Shown in pieces: positions 1-6,069 of a stretch of DNA of 28,178 bases. The DNA lies in the NCBI GenBank assembly GCA_965370805.1, contig CBDUVZ010000026.1:1-28178 (forward strand), given 5' to 3'. Positions within the stretch are counted from its first letter, which is position 1. Each line of letters begins with the position of its first letter. Position numbers and translations under genes: made by a program. The notes beneath the pieces were generated by a model that was not told the DNA's origin, did not search any database, and saw nothing but the letters and a program-made list of their open reading frames with translations. Source of the stretch: CBDUVZ01 sp965370805. Its GTDB lineage: Bacteria > Hydrothermota > Tepidihabitantia > Tepidihabitantales > Tepidihabitantaceae.

Positions 1-94
1 CCGGCGACCCGCAGAACGGCCGGCGGTACGGGAAGATCAATTCTGAGTAAACAACATCCTTTCAGGCAGATTATTTCTGAGGAAGACCGGGGCA

Positions 95-122
95 TTGACA
101 CACGGGCATCTGGGCATAGCAT
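95..122 (+). promoter_or_regulatory. Promoter of the porin gene
   Basis: The -35 box TTGACA (95-100) and -10 box TAGCAT (117-122) are 16 bp apart, predicting a transcript start near 129. The same spacing recurs at most other transcription units here, including the tRNA gene. The start of the porin at 269 gives a leader of about 140 nt. A perfect 10-bp palindrome, ATCGGCCGAT, lies at 131-140 just downstream of the predicted start and could be an operator. Confidence 0.6.
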
Positions 123-151
123 TGACATTGATCGGCCGATGAGGATGGCGG

Positions 152-214
152 TGCAGCAACTGCAGATATTGGATGCGTCCGGACGATGACCGTCGGACCG
201 GAGGTTCGACTCCG
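152..214 (+). other. Structured 5' leader with three small hairpins
   Basis: Three stem-loops follow one another in the predicted leader of the porin gene. The first is TGCAG/CTGCA (152-164, 3-nt loop). The second is GTCCG-ACG pairing with CGT-CGGAC with one bulged G (177-198). The third is CGGAG/CTCCG with loop GTTCGA (199-214), which resembles a tRNA T-arm, but no complete tRNA can be folded around it. It could be a regulatory leader or transcript-stabilising structure. No riboswitch class was recognised. Confidence 0.35.
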
Positions 215-268
215 AGTTCTGTGCTTCCTGACTCTCGCCGACGGACTTCAATATGGATGCGAGGAAAC

Positions 269-1228
269 ATGAAACGAATTCTTCTGCTGGGATTGGTCGT
301 CGGTCTTCTGACAGCAACGGCTCGGGGGGAAATCGATCTTGTTGAGGGACGGCTTTCTGCTGATGCTCTGCTCTGGGCAAACTGCCACTGGAAGCAGAGT
401 GAGAAGATGGGCTTGACGGACAGCCGCTTCGATTTCTACTGCCGTGCTGCTTTTGTTGGGTTGACGGGCCGCATCAACTCAGTGGCATCAACTCGTGTCC
501 GCTTTGACGTCGGCGGCGTCTCAGCCGACGATCTGTTTGTGGATTTTCGCTGGCCGAGTGGTTTTGGACTGCGGGCTGGACAGTTCATACCACCGTTGGG
601 TTTCGAAGCCTGGACTGAGCCTAGTGAATCGAAGTTCGTGTCCTACTCCATTGTCAAGCGTCATTGGAAGCCGAAGGGACCTCGGGATATAGGGTTCATG
701 GCCCGCTATGACGGTAGTCTGTTTGGATTCGCTGGCGCGTTGCTCAACGGCAGCGGGAGCAACAGGACGCAGGATGACAATGACTGGAAGGATGTGTGTG
801 GGCGTGCCGTATTCAGACCTTGGGCAAGCCAGGGACCGACGTTCGCCTGTCGTGGATATTATGGTCGAATCGGTGAAGAAGGCATACGGTTCTGGAATAT
901 CGCGGGGGAGTTGCTGTTCGATTGCCTGCCTCTTCAGATTTTCGCCGAGGCGCAACGCGCTGTCTGGGGTACTCCCGTCAGGACTTCCTTTTGTGCTCAG
1001 GCTGCCTGCCGATTTCTTGATGTACTGGAGCCGGTGGCACGATGCGAGATAGAATTCCGGTCCGAAGACAAATTCGACTACAGTATTACCGGCGGTGTAA
1101 ATTTCTGCCCATGGGGCGATCGTGTGCGCGTGATGCTGGACTACAGCTACCGGCGGCAAGCATCGAAGTCCGTGCAGCATCGGACGTCAAGCCAGGCGAT
1201 TCTGCTGCAGTTGCAGGGCGCCATGTAG
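269..1228 (+). CDS. Outer-membrane porin-like beta-barrel protein
   Basis: A 319-residue protein with an N-terminal signal peptide (MKRILLLGLVVGLLTATARG, cleavage near residue 20) followed by alternating aromatic and polar beta-strand segments. The region around residues 65-150 (VRFDVGG, FGLRAGQFIPPLGFE, GPRDIGFMARYDG, LLNGSG) resembles the phosphate-selective porin O/P family, in which a paired-strand barrel forms a diffusion channel in the outer membrane. I chose ATG 269 because GAGG lies just upstream and the signal peptide starts there; the frame stays open back to 173 but encodes a charged, unconvincing extension. The gene is monocistronic and convergent with the glycosyltransferase operon. 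The substrate cannot be read from the sequence. The barrel assignment is good; the family assignment is moderate. Confidence 0.72.
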   Translation: MKRILLLGLVVGLLTATARGEIDLVEGRLSADALLWANCHWKQSEKMGLTDSRFDFYCRAAFVGLTGRINSVASTRVRFDVGGVSADDLFVDFRWPSGFGLRAGQFIPPLGFEAWTEPSESKFVSYSIVKRHWKPKGPRDIGFMARYDGSLFGFAGALLNGSGSNRTQDDNDWKDVCGRAVFRPWASQGPTFACRGYYGRIGEEGIRFWNIAGELLFDCLPLQIFAEAQRAVWGTPVRTSFCAQAACRFLDVLEPVARCEIEFRSEDKFDYSITGGVNFCPWGDRVRVMLDYSYRRQASKSVQHRTSSQAILLQLQGAM

Positions 1229-1540
1229 CATCATTAGGTAGCAGGGGTTCTTGTTCTCCAAGGGGAGTGTTGCTGTGAAGTCTGAATCCAGCGAGCGTCG
1301 GGAATGGGCAAGTTATCCTCGGTTCGTTCCAGTTCCTACTTCACGGATTCGGGAAGCACTCTCATCCATAGTGCTGCATGACCACCGTAGCGATGGATAC
1401 TGGCGTGTTCGGCCATTGCTTTTTCAGTCCGGGTCCCGCGCCGTAGGAGCATCGACACCGTGCCTGTGCTTTCCTCTTTCGAGCCGCCAATTGAGGTGAG
1501 ACAGCAGAGATCGCACGACTTGCCCCGGTAGCGTCCTTTC
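1229..1540. other. Gene-free convergent spacer
   Basis: 312 bases between the convergent stops of the porin and the distal glycosyltransferase. Open frames exist on both strands, but they have no plausible ribosome-binding site and read as arginine/serine-rich shadow protein. Only a weak CTCC/GGAG hairpin (about 1256-1267) is visible and there is no convincing T-tract terminator. Confidence 0.5.
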
Positions 1541-2659
1541 TCATCGCCGCGGCCCCACTGGATTCGTTTTGCCCTGAAGCAATGCGAGCGTCCTTTCTGC
1601 AGTCCGCCGCCATGTGAACAGTGGGGCACGTAGCAGGCCTTTCTCGCGCATCTGACTCCTGAGCGTTTCGTTTTCGACAAGCTCTGACATCTCCGTCACC
1701 AACGATTCAACCGAAGTCGGATCAAAGTAGGCAGCGGCATCGCCCCCGACTTCTGGCAGGCTTGAACAGCTGCTGGCCAAGACGGGCGTTCCGCATGCCA
1801 TTGCTTGCAGGACAGGCAGGCCAAAGCCTTCGTACAACGAAGGCATCACCAGGAACTTGGCACCGCAGTAGAGCGCGACCAGGTCTTCGGTTGGAACGTA
1901 CTCCACGAAACGGACCCGGTCCTGCAGGTTCAGTCGTTTCACCTGTTCGAAGATGACGTCGTACTTCCAACCTCTTCGTCCTGCGACTACCAAGCTCAGA
2001 TCCGTCTTCAGCCGCGCAAGAGCCCGGAACAGCAGAGGGTAGTTCTTTCTCGGTTCCAACGTACCGACCGAAAGCAGGTAGCTGCCGGAGATACCCATCG
2101 CCTGCACCTTCTCTTTTGTGAGTTCAGCCGATAGGGGTCGGAATGTGTCTTCGACACCTTCATGCGTCACCGTGATTCGTGATTCCTCCACTTTCAGCCT
2201 GTTCCTCAAGTCCCGTCCTGTTGCTTCGGATACAGCGGCGATTGCGTCAGCCCGGCGAACCGATTTCCGGAAGTAGAGTCTGTGCACGAAAGCATTGTAT
2301 CGGGCCATCGATTCGGGATGAAGCACCCAGACGATGTCGTGCACGGTGAGCACGGTGCGGACAGAATCACTCAGACCCAGGGGCAGCGCATGGGCGGGTC
2401 CCCAGAATACGTCAAGATGGTCCTGCCCGGCTAGTTTCCTACCCTGTGTCTGGAGCCAGATGGCACCGGGCAGGCGTGAGTTGCCGATTCGCAGATGCAT
2501 GTTCTGTCCAGAGGGCGGCGTGGTCAAGGGACTCGATGCGTACAGATAGAAGGAGTGTTCAGTGGCGATTCGGGTGAATTCCCCGAGGATTCGGGAGAGA
2601 TACCAGCCGACGCCGGTCAGCGTCTTGCGCAGAGTCCCGGCATCGACGCCGATTCTCAA
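1541..2659 (-). CDS. Family 4 glycosyltransferase, last gene of the glycan operon
   Basis: A 372-residue GT-B fold glycosyltransferase, expected to be a retaining enzyme transferring a nucleotide-sugar residue to a growing polysaccharide at the cytoplasmic membrane. The N-terminus MRIGVDAGTLRKTLTGVGWY is a typical acceptor-domain start. The C-terminal donor domain has LLSVGTLEPRKN and SLYEGFGLPVLQAMACGTPV. In that motif the second glutamate of the family's EX7E signature is a glutamine (codon CAA where GAA is usual). The start is TTG at 2659: no ATG or GTG is available in frame before an upstream stop, and the protein begins where the family begins. It lies 40 bp downstream of the GT2 gene and is probably cotranscribed from the promoter at 4811-4838. 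Sugar specificity is unknown. Confidence 0.88.
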   Translation of the reverse strand: MRIGVDAGTLRKTLTGVGWYLSRILGEFTRIATEHSFYLYASSPLTTPPSGQNMHLRIGNSRLPGAIWLQTQGRKLAGQDHLDVFWGPAHALPLGLSDSVRTVLTVHDIVWVLHPESMARYNAFVHRLYFRKSVRRADAIAAVSEATGRDLRNRLKVEESRITVTHEGVEDTFRPLSAELTKEKVQAMGISGSYLLSVGTLEPRKNYPLLFRALARLKTDLSLVVAGRRGWKYDVIFEQVKRLNLQDRVRFVEYVPTEDLVALYCGAKFLVMPSLYEGFGLPVLQAMACGTPVLASSCSSLPEVGGDAAAYFDPTSVESLVTEMSELVENETLRSQMREKGLLRAPLFTWRRTAERTLALLQGKTNPVGPRR

Positions 2660-2699
2660 TGCCGTGCGGTTCCCGCTATTGACGTCAAGGCTGCGTACA

Positions 2700-3596
2700 T
2701 CACACTGTCATCTTTCGCCGGCCGGCCTTCTCCTTGATGTTGATTGCCGCCATCACGAGCCAGTTGATGAAGAATGGGTATCTCCGGTGGTAGTGCTTGC
2801 GGTAGAAGATGCGCATGGAGTCGAAGAAGGCATGGTAGGCGCGGTCGCGTTCGGCTTCCGACGACTGAGAAGATTCGGTGGTTGGTGCTTTGATGCCGGA
2901 TGCCATGCCTTTGAGGTGAGTTATGGAGACCGCCGGATTGTACATGATTCTCCAGCCAGCCTGCTTGATCCTCATTGCCCAGTCAACATCCTCCGCGTAC
3001 AGAAAGAACTGCTCGTCGAGCAGGCCGACGGTCTTGACTACCGGTCGTGGTACCATGAAGAAGCAGCCGCTCGGGGCATCGATTTCGTGCGGAACACTTA
3101 AGTCCCCAAAGGTGAGATGATACTGACCGAAGAGCCGTGACTTGGGGAAGAGTTTCTCCATGCCTGTGTAGTACGAGAACGAAGCCCATGGAGTGGGGAA
3201 GCCACGATGGCAGGCGGGGTCAAGAGCACCGTCACCCAGGACAACGCGGCAGGTTGCGGCCCCGACTTCGGGTCTGGCAGCCATGAATTCGACCATCGCG
3301 GGCAGGGTTCCTTCCGGAACGCGGGTATCGGGGTTGAGCAGGAGGATATGCTCCCCCCGGGATTCCCGGATGCCGACATTATTACCCGCCGCAAAGCCGC
3401 GGTTCTCGGTGCAGGCGATGATGTGAACCCAGGGGAACTCCTCCTGGAGGGCGTCGGGTGAGAAGCCGGGTGTTCCGTTGTCAACCAGGATGGTCTCGAT
3501 GAGGCCGCTCTGCTGGTCTGGCTCCAGCGATTCGAGACAGGGAATCACTATGTCAACGGGGCCGTAGTTCAGCACCACTACCGAAAGCCGCGCCAT
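2700..3596 (-). CDS. Family 2 glycosyltransferase (rhamnosyltransferase-like)
   Basis: A 298-residue GT-A glycosyltransferase. The start (MARLSVVVLNYGPVDIVIPCLESL) carries the nucleotide-binding strand, NRGFAAGNNVGI and LLLNPDTRVP correspond to the donor/metal site region, and FLYAEDVDWAMRIKQAGW is the ED-containing acceptor motif seen in WbbL-type enzymes. Such proteins add rhamnose or similar sugars to lipid-linked glycans on the cytoplasmic face. The start codon overlaps the stop of the preceding GT4 gene (TAATG), so the two are translationally coupled. An RmlC-like epimerase gene lies just across the divergent promoter and fits a deoxysugar donor. The exact sugar cannot be decided. Confidence 0.9.
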   Translation of the reverse strand: MARLSVVVLNYGPVDIVIPCLESLEPDQQSGLIETILVDNGTPGFSPDALQEEFPWVHIIACTENRGFAAGNNVGIRESRGEHILLLNPDTRVPEGTLPAMVEFMAARPEVGAATCRVVLGDGALDPACHRGFPTPWASFSYYTGMEKLFPKSRLFGQYHLTFGDLSVPHEIDAPSGCFFMVPRPVVKTVGLLDEQFFLYAEDVDWAMRIKQAGWRIMYNPAVSITHLKGMASGIKAPTTESSQSSEAERDRAYHAFFDSMRIFYRKHYHRRYPFFINWLVMAAINIKEKAGRRKMTV

Positions 3597-4732
3597 TACG
3601 AGGCCCGTTCAGCCGCGTCCCGAAAGACACTGACCATTTCCTGCGCAGCTTTCCGCCAACTGAAACGTCCGGCGTTCGCCAAACCCCTTGTTTGGAGTCC
3701 GGCGCGCAGTGCTGAATCCTCAAGGACCCGCTGCATTGCGTCCGCAATTTCTTCCTGTCGGGTCGGGTCGACAAGTAATGCGGCCTCGCCCAGGACTTCG
3801 GGCAGCGACGCAGCCTTCGAGGAGACAACCGGGGTGCCGCAGGCCATTGCCTCGACAGGCGGCAGGCCGAATCCTTCGTACAACGAGGGGAAGACGAATA
3901 CTTCGGCCATGCTGTAGACCGCTGGCAGGTCGTCGGGGTCAACGAAGTCGGTGAGCACGATGTCGTCCCCCATTGACTGAGCGAGCCGGTAGATATCCTT
4001 GTTCTTCCAGCCATAGGCTCTGCCACCCCCGAGTACAAGTCTGGGCGTGTCGCGCCGCCTGCTTTTCAGTTCGGCGTAGGCTCCAATCACCCTTGCCAGG
4101 TTTTTCTTCGGTTCCGGCACTCCGAGAGAGAAGATGAACTTCGGGGGGAGGCTGTAGCGTTTCCTGACGCGGGACACGCGCGCCGGGTCGTCAATCACCC
4201 GGAACTGCGCGCCAACGCCGTTATGGACGACTCTGACTCTGGATTCCGGGACATGGAGGACACTGACCAACTCGGCCTTTGTGAACGCCGAGACAGCGAC
4301 CACGATTTCCGCTTGCCGTACTGCGTGGGTGATTGCCCAACGGAAGTAGCGTGTCTTGGCCGCCGGGTAGAAGTGAGGCAGGGTCAGCATACCGACATCG
4401 TGAATAGTGACTACTTGCGGGGACTTCCCGAATCTGGGCAGGGAATTGTGGCATCCCCAGAGCAGGTCGGCGTGCTGACCTGCGGCGACATAAGGAAGCC
4501 GGATTTGCTCCCATATGAGCCGCAACGGACGGGGACCGGCAACCGGGCTGAGGATGATTCGTTCGGGCGGAAGCGCCAGCGGCCTGAAGTTCTCGACGGC
4601 CTGCGGGGTCATATAGGCCACGTAGTGGTTCTTCGGTTCAATCAGAACCAGATTCCGGAGCAGACCAGCGACGTACGTTCCGACGCCATGATTCAGCGAC
4701 CGTACGGCAGTTGCGTCAACGGCAATGCGCAT
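3596..4732 (-). CDS. Family 4 glycosyltransferase, first gene of the glycan operon
   Basis: A 378-residue GT-B glycosyltransferase (MRIAVDATAVRSLNHGVGTYV...) with the donor-domain motifs FIFSLGVPEPKKNL and SLYEGFGLPPVEAMACGTPV, the latter containing an intact EX7E. It is paralogous to the GT4 gene at the end of the operon. The open frame continues upstream to a GTG at 4810, but that codon sits directly against the predicted -10 box and the extra 26 residues do not look like family sequence. ATG 4732 is therefore preferred; AGGAG lies 12 bases before it. Its stop overlaps the GT2 start by one base. Expected role: membrane-associated synthesis of a capsule or O-antigen-like polysaccharide. Confidence 0.9.
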   Translation of the reverse strand: MRIAVDATAVRSLNHGVGTYVAGLLRNLVLIEPKNHYVAYMTPQAVENFRPLALPPERIILSPVAGPRPLRLIWEQIRLPYVAAGQHADLLWGCHNSLPRFGKSPQVVTIHDVGMLTLPHFYPAAKTRYFRWAITHAVRQAEIVVAVSAFTKAELVSVLHVPESRVRVVHNGVGAQFRVIDDPARVSRVRKRYSLPPKFIFSLGVPEPKKNLARVIGAYAELKSRRRDTPRLVLGGGRAYGWKNKDIYRLAQSMGDDIVLTDFVDPDDLPAVYSMAEVFVFPSLYEGFGLPPVEAMACGTPVVSSKAASLPEVLGEAALLVDPTRQEEIADAMQRVLEDSALRAGLQTRGLANAGRFSWRKAAQEMVSVFRDAAERAS

Positions 4733-4810
4733 TCCCGGAGTCAACTCCTGAATGATGGCCGGTGACTGCGGCAGTGCGGGCTTTCTCTTTGGACTGGCAT
4801 CTGGAGGCAC

Positions 4811-4838
4811 AGTGTAGTTGCGGGCTGGCGGGAGTCAA
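4811..4838 (-). promoter_or_regulatory. Promoter of the glycosyltransferase operon
   Basis: On the minus strand TTGACT (4838-4833), a 16-bp spacer, then TACACT (4816-4811). Predicted start near 4804. It is divergent from the epimerase promoter about 55 bp away, so the two units may share regulation. It also decides the start of the first GT4 gene, because GTG 4810 would lie upstream of the transcript. Confidence 0.65.
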
Positions 4839-4891
4839 GACGCGCCGCTTCCGGCTGGGTCTGTATGTTCCTGGCTGTGGAGCGCAGTTTC

Positions 4892-4919
4892 TTGACATCG
4901 CCGGTCTGGCAACTATCTT
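4892..4919 (+). promoter_or_regulatory. Promoter of the RmlC-like epimerase gene
   Basis: TTGACA (4892-4897), a 16-bp spacer and TATCTT (4914-4919). The predicted start near 4926 gives a leader of about 97 nt before GTG 5023. Confidence 0.6.
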
Positions 4920-5022
4920 CTGCACTCATGCAGGATCAACCAAGCGGCAACGTGAGAGTTCCTTCTTGTCATGCAGAGTCCGTCGTGATTCCAACGCCGG
5001 TTGATGCAGGCGAGGTGTAACA

Positions 5023-5520
5023 GTGTCAATGACCTTCCGCGAACTGGAGATAGAAGGGACGTTTCTGGCCGACGCTGGAAAACACACTGACGAGCGAGGC
5101 TGGCTGATGGAGACGTTCCGGCAGGACTGGTTGGCTGTCCCCGGTCTGAAGCAGGCGGACCCGGCGATGTCTTATGTTTCCTCTACTCATCCCGGGGTCG
5201 CGCGCGGACCGCATGAGCATGAGGATCAGACTGACTACTTCGCATTTCTTGGTCCTTCCAACTTCCGGGTGTTCCTCTGGGACAATCGGCTGGCATCACC
5301 TACCTGCGGCAAGCGCCTGATTCTGACCCTGGGTGAAGACAGCCCCGGGTTGCTGATCGTTCCGCCCGGAGTGGTTCATGCCTACCGGAACGTCGGAGAC
5401 CGGGACGGACTGGTGCTTAACTATCCGAACCGCCTGTTCAAGGGCCGGGACAAGAAGGACCCGGTTGACGAAATCAGGCACGAAAACGACCCGGACAGCC
5501 GGTTCCGACTGGACGAATAA
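5023..5520 (+). CDS. dTDP-4-dehydrorhamnose 3,5-epimerase-like cupin protein
   Basis: A 165-residue protein of the RmlC cupin family, which epimerises C3 and C5 of 4-keto-6-deoxy nucleotide sugars on the way to dTDP-L-rhamnose and related donors. Family features are HTDERGWLMETFRQ, ARGPHEHEDQTDYF (catalytic-His region), VFLWDNR and VPPGVVHAYRNVG. The lysine that usually follows in the PQAKLV segment is not visible; QTDYF occupies that place, so it may be a 3- or 5-specific epimerase or a related isomerase, not canonical RmlC. I chose GTG 5023 because AGGCGAGG lies about 7 bases upstream; ATG 5029 is the alternative. No rmlA, rmlB or rmlD is present in the window. It is a likely donor supplier for the divergent glycosyltransferases. 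Confidence 0.78.
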   Translation: MSMTFRELEIEGTFLADAGKHTDERGWLMETFRQDWLAVPGLKQADPAMSYVSSTHPGVARGPHEHEDQTDYFAFLGPSNFRVFLWDNRLASPTCGKRLILTLGEDSPGLLIVPPGVVHAYRNVGDRDGLVLNYPNRLFKGRDKKDPVDEIRHENDPDSRFRLDE

Positions 5521-5644
5521 CAGCAGGATTCAAGTACCGGACAATCAAGGGAACCAGCAGCGGTCGACAGAGTTGGCTTCGTGCCAAACTTCGGTTCTGA
5601 GGGGTGGCTGTGGCTTCAGGTTGGGACCTGACTACTGCCGGGAA

Positions 5645-5860
5645 ATCCTGGTGTTCCTGCCGGTCTTTGTGGAGGTCCAGCTCGCGGCACGTCTGCCGAC
5701 CCGCGTGCCGATTCCGCTGCCCGTCTTTCTGCGTAAGCTCCTGGCAACTCAGATACTTGCGTGCCTGGAGTCAGTCCTGCTGCCGCTTGTGGCGGCGATT
5801 CTGGCGGGACCCCTACCGGTCCAACTCACCAGGGAAGTTACCCCCCACTTGACAAGGAGA
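5645..5860 (+). repeat. Degenerate 12-bp periodic repeat, copy 1
   Basis: About eighteen consecutive 12-bp units of approximate consensus CTGCCGGTCNNT. In one plus-strand frame every fourth codon is CTG, GTG or CTC, usually followed by CCG or GCG, which gives a leucine/proline/valine-rich four-residue rhythm. Individual units differ strongly; the periodicity persists without insertions. A block with the same phase and a similar consensus lies on the minus strand at 27583-27810. Confidence 0.55.
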
Positions 5861-6034
5861 GGGAAGTCCGATGCCACAAATGGCGGGAGATGTCGCGAGA
5901 TGGCGAATCCGCTTTTCGTGACGTCTGGTACTGGCTGTTTCCAGCAGGGGATGTGCAGCAGAGCATGAGTCTGGTGCAGTCGGTTCTTGTCTGGTTCTTC
6001 CTTCGGTGAATGGGCCGCAGCCGGCGGCCGACGC

Positions 6035-6062
6035 TTGACAGCCTGACAATTGTGGGCAGAAT
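6035..6062 (+). promoter_or_regulatory. Promoter of the secreted glycosidase gene
   Basis: TTGACA (6035-6040), a 16-bp spacer and CAGAAT (6057-6062). The first base of the -10 box is off-consensus. The predicted transcript start (about 6069) coincides with GTG 6070, implying a leaderless mRNA, consistent with the lack of a ribosome-binding site. Confidence 0.5.
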
Positions 6063-6069
6063 GGCGTAG

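Larger units (their letters stand above)
5521..6069. other. Gene-free stretch with a periodic repeat and a promoter
   Basis: 549 bases without a credible gene. They contain the 12-bp periodic block (5645-5860) and the promoter of the glycosidase gene (6035-6062). The plus strand is open from inside the epimerase gene to 5968, but the reading is a product of the repeat, has no usable start codon with a ribosome-binding site, and matches no family known to me. Confidence 0.5.

Noticed and set aside
199..214. T-arm-like CGGAG GTTCGA CTCCG as part of a tRNA
   Set aside because: The loop has six, not seven, bases, and no acceptor, D or anticodon arms fit around it.
37..270. Minus-strand frame of 77 codons at the window start
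   Set aside because: It has no ribosome-binding site and overlaps the porin promoter and leader; the amino-acid composition looks random.
4733..4810. Longer start (GTG 4810) for the first GT4 gene
   Set aside because: The codon abuts the predicted -10 box and the added residues are not family-like; ATG 4732 matches the family start.
5849..5876. TTGACA at 5849 as a promoter
   Set aside because: No -10-like box at 16-18 bp and no gene start within a sensible distance; the hexamer lies in the last repeat unit.
5378..5968. Plus-strand open frame of 196 codons starting inside the epimerase gene
   Set aside because: Its first part is an out-of-frame shadow of the epimerase, and the later hydrophobic part comes from the 12-bp repeat. 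No start codon with a ribosome-binding site exists in the non-overlapping part.
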